Notes under the pieces: generated by a model
Seen by the model: only the letters and a program-made list of their open reading frames with translations
Told to the model about the DNA's origin: nothing
Database searches by the model: none
Translations under genes and position numbers: made by a program
Shown: one piece after another, positions 1 to 7,157 of the stretch
Numbering within the stretch: position 1 is the first letter of the stretch
Layout: each line of letters opens with the position of its first letter
NCBI GenBank assembly: GCA_046294845.1
Contig: JBKBNU010000001.1
Coordinates: forward strand, 2,046,001-2,110,000
Origin: Micavibrio_C sp046294845
GTDB lineage: Bacteria; Pseudomonadota; Alphaproteobacteria; Micavibrionales; Micavibrionaceae
Reading direction: 5' to 3'
Length of the DNA: 64,000 nucleotides

Positions 1-1776
1 GGCGTAGGCACACGTGATTTCATTCACTGGATATCAGCCTTGATCGCCTTGCCCACCGTAGGGTTTGCCGGACAACCTTTCTTCAGATCTGCTTTCGATG
101 CTTTAAAAAACAAACGTACCAATATGGATGTTCCAATCTCGGTCGGCCTGATCATCACTCTTATGATCAGCTTGCTGGAGCTTTATAATCACGGCGAACA
201 TGCCTATTTCGATTCAGCTGTCATGCTGGTTTTCTTTCTGCTGACAGGGCGCTATCTTGATTTTCGTGCCCGCAACAGCGCCCGCAATGCCGCCCGTGAC
301 TTGATCGGAATGATGAGCGGTACAACCACTCTTCTTGGCACCGGTAATCAAAAGTCATCAGTATTGATAAAATCCCTTAAATCTGACGATATGATCATCA
401 TAGCAGCAGGCGAATATTTCCCTGCAGATTGCCTGATTGTTCAAGGAGCATCCGAAATTGATACTCACTACGTAACAGGCGAAACTCTTACACGCCCTAT
501 CAAAGAAGGTGATACGGCTTTATCAGGCGTTATAAACCTGAGCGCCCCTCTTATTGGCAGGGTATTACGCAATGCCGAGGAATCACAAATTGGCGCCATG
601 ATAAAAATCATGGAGGAAGCAGAAAACACAAAATCAGGTTATGTCAGGATCGCTGACAAGGTAGCACGACTTTACACTCCTGTTGTTCATCTACTTGCCC
701 TACTCGCTTTTCTTTTTTGGAATTTCGTTATGGGGCATGAATGGAAGGATTCTCTTCTAACGGCTATAACAGTCCTGATTATTACCTGTCCTTGCGCACT
801 CTCGCTGGCCATACCGGTTGTGCAGGTCCTGGCCATCGGGCAGTTAATGCGGCGTGGTGTTTTGGTAAAGGCCGGCGACCTTTTTGAACGGTTAAACAGG
901 ATTGATACTATTATCTTTGACAAGACAGGAACCCTCACTCATGGCACCCCTGCCTTGATCAATATTCAGGATATAAAGCCGGATCACATGAAACTGGCGG
1001 CTTCTCTTGCCCAATTCAGCTTGCATCCTCTATCAAAAGCTGTTTCAGCCTCCTACCAGGGCAATCTGTTTGAAATGAATGTTTCGGAGGTTGCCGGATA
1101 CGGGCTGGAGACCATCTGGCAAGGCCAGAGGATTAGACTGGGTCGCCCTTCATGGGCTTTACGCAATTATATTGATACGTCCTCAGCGGATACAAAACTA
1201 GCCTTGAGCCTTGAAGGCGAAGAGCAAGCCATTTTTCACTTTAAAGATAAAATAAGAACCGATGCCGCCGACGTTTTAAACGCGTTAAAATCACAATCAT
1301 ATAAACTTATCCTGCTGTCCGGTGATAGAGAGCCCGTTGTAAGCGATATGGCGCAAGCTCTCGGTCTGTCGGAATATAAAAGCGATATGACACCACAGGG
1401 AAAATTTGATTTTCTAAAGAAACTTCAGGCAGAGGGACATCATATCCTAATGGTGGGAGACGGAATCAACGATGCCCCGATCCTAGCCGCCGCTGACGCC
1501 TCGATAGCGCCCTCTTCAGCGATTGATATTGCCCGCCATGCCGCCGATGCCGTTTATACCGGCGATAAGCTCTTCCCTGTCATCGATATTATTCGTACAT
1601 CCCGACGGGCGGGAATGCTGATGCGCCAGAATTTGGCTGCCGCCCTGCTTTATAATATCATAGCTATACCCATAGCCTTTGCCGGTTATGTCACGCCCCT
1701 GCTGGCCGCTGCCGCGATGTCCCTATCCTCTTTAATCGTGACGATGAACGCCTTTCGTCTTAGGATAAGATCATGA
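1..1776 (+). CDS. ccoI: Cation-translocating P-type ATPase FixI/CcoI (5' partial)
   Basis: This is a P1B-type copper ATPase of the FixI/CcoI group, which supplies copper for assembly of cbb3-type cytochrome oxidase in the inner membrane. The reading frame is open from base 1, so the start and the N-terminal metal-binding domain lie outside the window. Visible motifs in order are the actuator VTGET, the membrane motif TCPCALS with the CPC copper site, the phosphorylation site DKTGTLT (Asp near visible residue 307) and the hinge GDGINDAP, followed by two C-terminal membrane helices. The stop overlaps the next start by ATGA, which implies translational coupling to ccoS. The call rests on these motifs plus the adjacent ccoS; a general copper exporter is much less likely. 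Confidence 0.95.
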   Translation, partial: GVGTRDFIHWISALIALPTVGFAGQPFFRSAFDALKNKRTNMDVPISVGLIITLMISLLELYNHGEHAYFDSAVMLVFFLLTGRYLDFRARNSARNAARDLIGMMSGTTTLLGTGNQKSSVLIKSLKSDDMIIIAAGEYFPADCLIVQGASEIDTHYVTGETLTRPIKEGDTALSGVINLSAPLIGRVLRNAEESQIGAMIKIMEEAENTKSGYVRIADKVARLYTPVVHLLALLAFLFWNFVMGHEWKDSLLTAITVLIITCPCALSLAIPVVQVLAIGQLMRRGVLVKAGDLFERLNRIDTIIFDKTGTLTHGTPALINIQDIKPDHMKLAASLAQFSLHPLSKAVSASYQGNLFEMNVSEVAGYGLETIWQGQRIRLGRPSWALRNYIDTSSADTKLALSLEGEEQAIFHFKDKIRTDAADVLNALKSQSYKLILLSGDREPVVSDMAQALGLSEYKSDMTPQGKFDFLKKLQAEGHHILMVGDGINDAPILAAADASIAPSSAIDIARHAADAVYTGDKLFPVIDIIRTSRRAGMLMRQNLAAALLYNIIAIPIAFAGYVTPLLAAAAMSLSSLIVTMNAFRLRIRS

Positions 1777-1925
1777 ATATCCTGCTTTTCATGATTCCCT
1801 TTGCGCTCATTCTGGGGCTTGCTGGCTTGGCCGCGTTTATATGGTCCATCCGCGCCCATCAGTACGATGATATGGATGGCGCAGCCCAACGGATCCTTCT
1901 CCCTGATGAAAACGATCCGGAGTAA
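1773..1925 (+). CDS. ccoS: cbb3-type cytochrome oxidase assembly protein CcoS/FixS
   Basis: This is a 50-residue protein, shorter than most gene callers' comfort limit. It has one N-terminal membrane helix (about residues 3-24) followed by a short acidic tail containing the family signature YDDMDGAAQRIL. FixS/CcoS is required for maturation of the cbb3 oxidase together with the copper ATPase encoded immediately upstream. The start ATG overlaps the ccoI stop, so the two are co-translated. The family is normally 45-60 residues, so this gene is full length. It is the last gene of the presumed fixGHIS/ccoGHIS operon. Confidence 0.93.
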   Translation: MNILLFMIPFALILGLAGLAAFIWSIRAHQYDDMDGAAQRILLPDENDPE

Positions 1926-1935
1926 GGTATTTTAA

Positions 1936-1949
1936 TTGATTATTATCAA
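1936..1949. promoter_or_regulatory. FNR/FixK-type box upstream of ompW-like gene
   Basis: The sequence TTGAT-TATT-ATCAA matches the FNR/ANR/FixK consensus TTGAT-N4-ATCAA exactly. It lies between ccoS and the OmpW-like gene, with its centre about 70 bases upstream of the original ompW ATG at 2014. This position suits oxygen-responsive control of the porin gene. The regulator itself is not in the window, so which Crp/Fnr protein binds is inference. Confidence 0.75.
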
Positions 1950-2013
1950 ATACAAATAATACTGCATGCCGCATATTTGACGCGCTTAATACTTCTAACG
2001 CTCGAGGCACATT

Positions 2014-2056
2014 ATGAATATACAAAAAAACCGCAGCGGCTGCTCTTTTCGCCCTA
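2014..2056 (+). other. Out-of-frame 5' end of ompW-like gene (signal-peptide frameshift)
   Basis: An ATG at 2014 is preceded by a GAGG-like ribosome site but reads out of frame with the porin at 2057. Removing one A from the A7 run at 2024-2030 restores a classical signal peptide (MNIQKTAAAALFALMTTA, then AIPSYA and the mature part) that runs directly into the porin. The lesion is therefore a single-base homopolymer change. It may be a real frameshift, slippage-based phase variation, or a sequencing/assembly error. Confidence 0.75.
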
Positions 2057-2647
2057 ATGACGACTGCCGCTATTCCTTCTTATGCGGGCGACCACAGCAC
2101 ATTCCTGAGCAAGGATAACTGGCAGTTCCGTTTCCGTGCTATCGGCGTTATTCCGGACGAGAGTTCGACAGTAAATATTGGTGGCGATGCCAGTGTCGGC
2201 AATGCCCTTACACCGGAATTTGACATCACATACTTCTTCACAGATCACATTTCGGCGGAGCTTATTCTGGTTACAGCGCAGCACCAGCTGGATTATACAG
2301 GTAACGTCAATCTCGGTGACACGATGATTTTGCCACCAACATTGACACTGCAATACCACTTCATGCCGGATCAGGCCCTCAGCCCGTATGTCGGTGCCGG
2401 TTTGAACTATTCCCTATTCTACAATGAAAAATCAGGCACGGGCTTTACAGGCCTTGAAGTCGATGGTGGCGTTGGTTACGCCCTGCAGGCTGGCGTTGAT
2501 TACTGGCTTAACGATAACTGGGGCTTAAATCTCGACGTTAAAAAGATATTCCTGAACGTAGACGCGGAACTGAATGGTGGATCTATCCGCGCCGATGTTG
2601 ACCTTGATCCTTGGGTTATCGGTAGTGGTATTTCCTATCGTTTCTAG
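2057..2647 (+). CDS. ompW: OmpW-family outer membrane protein (signal peptide out of frame)
   Basis: This is a small outer membrane beta-barrel of the OmpW family, which forms 8-stranded channels for small or hydrophobic molecules. Visible features are alternating beta strands, the repeated Y-x-F pattern, a central segment LSPYVGAGLNYS and a C-terminus ending in an aromatic residue (WVIGSGISYRF), as outer membrane insertion requires. The frame given starts at an internal ATG that encodes the second half of the signal peptide; the true start at 2014 is out of frame by one base. With one A removed the protein would be about 210 residues, normal for OmpW. An FNR-type box upstream and the cbb3 genes beside it suggest low-oxygen expression. 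Confidence 0.85.
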   Translation: MTTAAIPSYAGDHSTFLSKDNWQFRFRAIGVIPDESSTVNIGGDASVGNALTPEFDITYFFTDHISAELILVTAQHQLDYTGNVNLGDTMILPPTLTLQYHFMPDQALSPYVGAGLNYSLFYNEKSGTGFTGLEVDGGVGYALQAGVDYWLNDNWGLNLDVKKIFLNVDAELNGGSIRADVDLDPWVIGSGISYRF

Positions 2648-2665
2648 CACCCATAGATACAAAGA

Positions 2666-2693
2666 AAGCGCCCCCATAAAGGGGGCGCTTTTC
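2666..2693. terminator. Bidirectional rho-independent terminator between ompW and hemN
   Basis: A 10-bp perfect stem AAGCGCCCCC / GGGGGCGCTT with a 5-base ATAAA loop is followed by T residues on the plus strand and A-rich sequence on the other side. It therefore serves ompW (plus) and the convergent hemN (minus). Confidence 0.9.
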
Positions 2694-2720
2694 TTATCAG
2701 AGAGAATTGGTAACAAGACT

Positions 2721-4082
2721 TTATGAAGAAGTGGCATGCCTTTTGACTTTTTCACCCTCAAACTGCACATCAAAAGCAGCACAAGCCAATCTTGCTGCCT
2801 GACGAACAAGAACATGAACAGTTCCTTCACTATTCAACAAAACTAAGCCATCTTTCACTAGAGGCTCCAGACGATCATACGCTCTCTCAAGTTGATTATC
2901 TTCAATCCCCATACTCTCTGCTATAGCAAGAGGATTAGCCGACAGATCACACATCAAGCGCTCGATAATGGCCGCCCTCAATCTATCCTGATCCGTCAGC
3001 GTGTATGATTTATCTATGGGCAGAATTTCTTCAATAAGACAGTCGCGGTACTGGGGAAGAAATACATAATTCTGAACATAAGAGTCTTTTAGATAACCAA
3101 TCGCACTGGCCCCGAATCCCAGAAGATACTGACATTCATCATCCGTATAACCCTGAAAATTTCTGTGCAGCCTGCCCTCTCTTAAGGCATTTGATAATTT
3201 GTCATCGGGCAAAGCAAAATGATCAATACCTATGGGTAAATACCCCTGATCCTCAAAGGCAGATGCTGCCAACTCAAACAAATCAAGGCGCTCCTCCGGA
3301 TTGGGCAGACGGTTCTCAGGAATTAGGCGCATATGCTTCTTCATCCAGGGCACATGCGCATAACCAAATAAAGAAATTCTATCAGGAGAAAGCCTTAATG
3401 CTTTCTCGGTGCATTCCTTCATCGTATCTTGCGTTTGGTGCGGTAATCCATACATCAGATCAATATTAAGCTTATCAATCCCTTGATCACGAAACAACGA
3501 AATTGCCCTGAAATCTGTCTCAAAACTTTGTTCACGATTAACAGCTGCCATAACCTTGTCATCAAAATCCTGAATACCAAAACTGGCGCGATTAACACCT
3601 GCACGAGCATAAGCCTTTACTTTTTCCTTCGTTATATTACGAGGATCGACTTCGATCGAAAACTCGGTCTTCTCGCTGATTTTGAAGTGTCCTTTGATGA
3701 TATTTGCAATTCTTGTGAAATCTTCAGCATGAAGGATTGTAGGAGAACCGCCACCGAAATGTATATGTGACAAATTCAATGCTTGCGCCGGTATATGTCC
3801 TAGCACCAGCGAAAATTCTTTAACAAGAGACGCTACATAATCCTCAACCGCATCATAACGATTGGTGATACGTGTATGACAACCACAGAACCAGCATAGT
3901 TTGGGACAAAACGGGACATGAACATAAACCGAAATATTTGAACCGGAGGGTATGGCCGCGAGACGTTCACCATACCAGCCCGCATCAGCCCCCTGCCTGA
4001 AATGCGGGGCTGTAGGATAACTGGTATAGCGCGGTACCATAGTCTCGTTTTTAAGCAGTGCTTGCCTGATATTTTTATCCAT
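2721..4082 (-). CDS. hemN: Oxygen-independent coproporphyrinogen III oxidase
   Basis: HemN is a radical-SAM enzyme that converts coproporphyrinogen III to protoporphyrinogen IX in haem synthesis when oxygen is scarce. From the ATG at 4082 the protein has 453 residues, the usual length. The iron-sulfur/SAM motif is YVHVPFCPKLCWFCGCHT with cysteines 59, 63, 66 and 68. It continues with FGGGSPT and a C-terminal HemN domain. A TTG at 4100 could add six residues, but MDKNIRQ is the more natural start. An FNR-like box lies about 100 bases upstream. It fits the neighbouring cbb3 genes as part of a microaerobic regulon. Confidence 0.95.
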   Translation of the reverse strand: MDKNIRQALLKNETMVPRYTSYPTAPHFRQGADAGWYGERLAAIPSGSNISVYVHVPFCPKLCWFCGCHTRITNRYDAVEDYVASLVKEFSLVLGHIPAQALNLSHIHFGGGSPTILHAEDFTRIANIIKGHFKISEKTEFSIEVDPRNITKEKVKAYARAGVNRASFGIQDFDDKVMAAVNREQSFETDFRAISLFRDQGIDKLNIDLMYGLPHQTQDTMKECTEKALRLSPDRISLFGYAHVPWMKKHMRLIPENRLPNPEERLDLFELAASAFEDQGYLPIGIDHFALPDDKLSNALREGRLHRNFQGYTDDECQYLLGFGASAIGYLKDSYVQNYVFLPQYRDCLIEEILPIDKSYTLTDQDRLRAAIIERLMCDLSANPLAIAESMGIEDNQLERAYDRLEPLVKDGLVLLNSEGTVHVLVRQAARLACAAFDVQFEGEKVKRHATSS

Positions 4083-4174
4083 ACCGATACTGGCCACCAA
4101 AAATTCTAAAATACGCGGCCCATATCCCTAACGCCGCTCAATGACCATTCTGTCATTATTTACGGCCCCTGATA

Positions 4175-4188
4175 TTGATTATGGTCAA
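4175..4188. promoter_or_regulatory. FNR/FixK-type box upstream of hemN
   Basis: TTGAT-TATG-GTCAA differs from the FNR consensus by one base. It lies about 100 bases upstream of the hemN ATG, in the 136-base gap between hemN and the greB-like gene. Together with the perfect box upstream of ompW it points to coordinated oxygen control. Both genes flanking the box point leftward, and the box sits downstream of the greB-like stop. Confidence 0.6.
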
Positions 4189-4217
4189 GAGATGATTTTT
4201 AATTTATTTTCAGATGG

Positions 4218-4781
4218 TTAGTCTATGATAATTCGATATTCGATATCCACGATTTCCAGCATTTCGCTGCCGCCTTCAACACGGACGGTAACACTATCTC
4301 CCACTCTGGATTTCATCAGGGCAATCCCCACTGGCGACTGCCAATTAATTTTACCCTGATCAAAATCGGCTTCATCGACTCCCACCAGCATAACGGTAAC
4401 TTCAGTGTCATCTTCTCTGGCATAGGTAACCGTTGCACCAAAGAAAACCTGCTCCAACCCCTGCTGTTTACGGGGATCCACAACCTCCGCATTTTCAAGA
4501 CGTTTCATCAGATAACGTACACGACGGTCAATTTCCCGCAGGCGCTTTTTGTTATAGAGATAATCGCCATTTTCGGATCGATCCCCATTACCGGCAGCCC
4601 AAGATACGATCTCAACGATACGGGGACGCTCATCACTCATTAGCCAACGAAATTCTGCATCCAGCGCCGCAAACCCTGCCGGAGTCATATAATTTTTAAC
4701 ATGGGCCGGTAACGGATCAGGATCATCCCGATCATCATCATCCTGGTTTTCATTATCCTCGTTTACAAAAGCTTTGCTCAT
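4218..4781 (-). CDS. greB: GreA/GreB-family transcription elongation factor
   Basis: Gre factors enter the RNA polymerase secondary channel and stimulate transcript cleavage to rescue backtracked complexes. The start chosen gives MSKAFVNEDNENQ, resembling the MSKAF opening of GreB, and 187 residues. After a very acidic stretch (about residues 9-25) come the coiled-coil arm with NGDRSENGDYLYNKKRLREID, including the paired acidic residues of the tip, and the C-terminal FKBP-like domain (FFGATVTYARED... INWQSPVGIALMKSRVGDSV). The acidic insertion is longer than in typical GreB. A 69-base in-frame extension upstream has no supporting motif. Confidence 0.85.
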   Translation of the reverse strand: MSKAFVNEDNENQDDDDRDDPDPLPAHVKNYMTPAGFAALDAEFRWLMSDERPRIVEIVSWAAGNGDRSENGDYLYNKKRLREIDRRVRYLMKRLENAEVVDPRKQQGLEQVFFGATVTYAREDDTEVTVMLVGVDEADFDQGKINWQSPVGIALMKSRVGDSVTVRVEGGSEMLEIVDIEYRIIID

Positions 4782-4879
4782 GATCCAACAATAATCGCTA
4801 GAGGTACTTTCAACAATCATATACCCATGCTTATAATGGGGGCCTGTCACATTGGGCCGCTATGCACATGGGGTTATTT

Positions 4880-5041
4880 ATGAAAATATATAATATTATT
4901 CTGCTGTCAATTACACTTATTTCTCTGAGCGCCTGCGCCTGTGGCCGCTCGACAGAATACGAAGGCTCGCCTTACAAGAATGCGCGCACTGCTGGAACCG
5001 GTCAGGTTGACGAAGGTTGCTTCCGCCGCGCTATATTCTAG
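4880..5041 (+). CDS. Small predicted lipoprotein
   Basis: This is a 53-residue reading frame with a signal peptide and lipobox (LSAC, Cys at about residue 19) followed by a short polar tail rich in Gly, Arg and Tyr. A second Cys follows two residues later (CAC) and a third near the end (EGCFRR). GGGG lies 8 bases before the ATG, and a second in-frame ATG exists at 4862. It sits convergent to the PepSY gene and divergent from greB. I do not recognise the family. Such entericidin-sized lipoproteins are often missed in annotation. Confidence 0.6.
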   Translation: MKIYNIILLSITLISLSACACGRSTEYEGSPYKNARTAGTGQVDEGCFRRAIF

Positions 5042-5054
5042 GATGCAATCGTCT

Positions 5055-5567
5055 CTATTCTATCTTATTGGCTGATATAACCTTGCCCGTTACTGCATCA
5101 ACGATCACCATATAAGGTTGTTCATCGAGCCTGATGGTAATGGCGTAGACGATCTTGCTGGAAATTTCCGTCATCCTGAAATCACGGATCAAGGGCTTTT
5201 TGCTGCTGCCCGTCATTTCCTGCACGTGCTTCTGGGCGTTATCTCGGGCCACCTTTTGTGATACTGCTTCCGGCGGTAACTCCGTATCAAAACTCAAACG
5301 ATCCAAACCGCTAATCACTTCTCCCGTCTTGGAATTGACCCGCACAGCCATAATCTTGCCGTCTTCCTTGGTCACCTCATAAACATAGAAGACAACATCA
5401 TTATATTTTTCAACTTCTGCCTTGGTAATGCGCCCCTCTTCCTTCTGCATGGCCATACGGCGGGCTTCTTGTCCCGAAATTTTCTCGGCGGCATTCGCGG
5501 AAGCTATATAGCCCCAGCACATGGACATCATTAAAAGAAAGGCCAGCTGATAATTTTTATGTTTCAT
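5055..5567 (-). CDS. Exported PepSY-domain protein
   Basis: This is a 170-residue secreted protein with a clear signal peptide (cut near SANA-AEK). It contains two PepSY-like repeats: about residues 30-90 (ISGQEARRMAMQKEEGRI... VRVNSKTGEVIS) and 100-170 (VSQKVARDNAQKHVQE... VIVDAVTGKVISANKIE). PepSY domains are thought to inhibit peptidases or act as periplasmic binding modules. A strong ribosome site (AGGAATAAGGGA) supports the start. It lies 27 bases downstream of the HerA-like ATPase gene on the same strand and is probably co-transcribed with it, though no functional link is evident. Confidence 0.8.
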   Translation of the reverse strand: MKHKNYQLAFLLMMSMCWGYIASANAAEKISGQEARRMAMQKEEGRITKAEVEKYNDVVFYVYEVTKEDGKIMAVRVNSKTGEVISGLDRLSFDTELPPEAVSQKVARDNAQKHVQEMTGSSKKPLIRDFRMTEISSKIVYAITIRLDEQPYMVIVDAVTGKVISANKIE

Positions 5568-5594
5568 TCCCTTATTCCTTCTATCTTGAAATTC

Positions 5595-7097
5595 TTAGCG
5601 GCGCATGGAACCCATAACACCCCGTACAATCTCACGGGTAATCGTTCTGCCCAACGAAGACCCCATCGATCTTACAACCGACTTCACCAAGGCTTCGCCC
5701 GTAGACTGGCGCGAGGATGACCGGCCCTGTGGACGGGATGGGGCCTTACTTGTGCCCTGGGTCTTGGCTGCCTTCTGAGCATCCTGTGCCTGCTCCTGTG
5801 CTGCACGTCCCTGCAAAATTTCATAAGCCGATTCACGGTCAAGCATCTGCGTGTATCGTCCCGACAGGCCATCGGACATCATGCAGACGCGGCGTGCCTC
5901 TGCTGTTGCAGGACCCAGCCTTGATGATGGCGGACGGATCAGCACACGCTGTGCTATACCGGGCTCACCTTTATCCTGCAGGGTGGAAACCAGAGCTTCA
6001 CCTGTTACCAATGTAGAAATAACCTCTTCGACATCAATATCCGGATTGGAACGATATGTCTTGGCAGCCTTTTTAATAAAATCCTGTTGCTGTGGGGTAA
6101 AAGCCCGCAAGGCGTGCTGCACACGGTTTCCCAGTTGCCCCAATACTGTCTCAGGGATATCCTGTGGGTTCTGGGTGATAAAATAAATCCCTACCCCTTT
6201 GGAACGGATCAACCTCACAACCTGCTCTATTTTTTCCATCAGGGCCTTGGGCGCATCCTTAAATAAAAGATGCGCCTCATCAAAAAAGAAAACAACGCGA
6301 GGTTTTTCCTGATCGCCTACTTCGGGAAGTTCCTCGAAAAGTTCAGCCATCAGCCACAAAAGGAAAGTAGAATAAAGACGCGGTGACCGCATCAATTTCT
6401 CAGCCAACAGGATATTCACATAGCCACGGCCATCCCCGTCGCAACGAATAAAATCGTTGAGATCCAAGGCGGGCTCTCCAAAAAAACGTTCGCCACCCTG
6501 CTGCACAAATTGAAGCAAGGCCCGTTGAATAGCCCCAATCGAGGCCTTGCTAACCTGCCCGTAGGTTTTGGATATTTCCGAAGAGTGTTCAGCCATGTAG
6601 GCCAGTAAAGATTGCAGGTCCTTGAGATCCAGCAACAACAACCCTTCCTGATCGGCCATGTGGAACGCAATTGTCAGCACACCCTCTTGCGTGTCATTCA
6701 AATCCAACAGACGCCCCAACAGCAGCGGCCCCATTTCGGAAATCGTCGTGCGGACAGCATTTCCCTGCTCGCCAAACATGTCCCAAAAGACAACAGGGAA
6801 AGCTTGTTCTTTATATTCTTGAAAACCAATTGTCTCGGCCCGATTCAGAAGAAAATCCTGCTTTTCCGACGGCATCGCCAAGCCGCCAAGATCACCTTTC
6901 ACATCAGCCATGAAAACGGGCACGCCCGCATTTGAAAATCCTTCAGCCAAAACTTGCAAAGTGACGGTCTTGCCTGTGCCCGTTGCTCCGGCGATCAAAC
7001 CATGGCGGTTTGCCCATTTCAGACCTAGAAACTGTCTGGCTTCCGGCTGTCCGGTAATACTGCCGAGGAAAAGTGCTTGCTGCTGTTGATCGGTCAT
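5595..7097 (-). CDS. HerA-like ATPase (DUF853 / YjgR type)
   Basis: This is a 500-residue cytoplasmic P-loop ATPase of the HerA/FtsK-like superfamily, DUF853 subgroup (E. coli YjgR). Walker A is GATGTGKTVT (about residue 37), Walker B is VVFFFDEAHLLF, and a sensor-like segment YFITQNPQDIPETVLGQLGNRVQH follows. The C-terminus is a basic, Ser/Gln-rich linker ending in the conserved RTITREIVRGVMGSMRR. Its cellular role is not established. The Shine-Dalgarno AGGAG lies 8 bases before the ATG, but inside the right arm of a perfect 12-bp hairpin (see the terminator feature), which may limit translation or transcription. Confidence 0.9.
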   Translation of the reverse strand: MTDQQQQALFLGSITGQPEARQFLGLKWANRHGLIAGATGTGKTVTLQVLAEGFSNAGVPVFMADVKGDLGGLAMPSEKQDFLLNRAETIGFQEYKEQAFPVVFWDMFGEQGNAVRTTISEMGPLLLGRLLDLNDTQEGVLTIAFHMADQEGLLLLDLKDLQSLLAYMAEHSSEISKTYGQVSKASIGAIQRALLQFVQQGGERFFGEPALDLNDFIRCDGDGRGYVNILLAEKLMRSPRLYSTFLLWLMAELFEELPEVGDQEKPRVVFFFDEAHLLFKDAPKALMEKIEQVVRLIRSKGVGIYFITQNPQDIPETVLGQLGNRVQHALRAFTPQQQDFIKKAAKTYRSNPDIDVEEVISTLVTGEALVSTLQDKGEPGIAQRVLIRPPSSRLGPATAEARRVCMMSDGLSGRYTQMLDRESAYEILQGRAAQEQAQDAQKAAKTQGTSKAPSRPQGRSSSRQSTGEALVKSVVRSMGSSLGRTITREIVRGVMGSMRR

Positions 7098-7134
7098 AAA
7101 AAATGCTCCTGCCGCATTGCTACAGGAGCATTTT
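7098..7134 (-). terminator. Hairpin terminator after typA that contains the herA-like gene's Shine-Dalgarno
   Basis: On the minus strand AAAATGCTCCTG and CAGGAGCATTTT form a perfect 12-bp stem with an 11-base loop, followed by TT and then the ATG of the HerA-like gene. The U-rich 3' arm makes it a good intrinsic terminator for typA. The AGGAG Shine-Dalgarno of the next gene lies within this arm. Confidence 0.85.
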
Positions 7135-7157
7135 AAACTTTTCAGACCCTATTGCAA

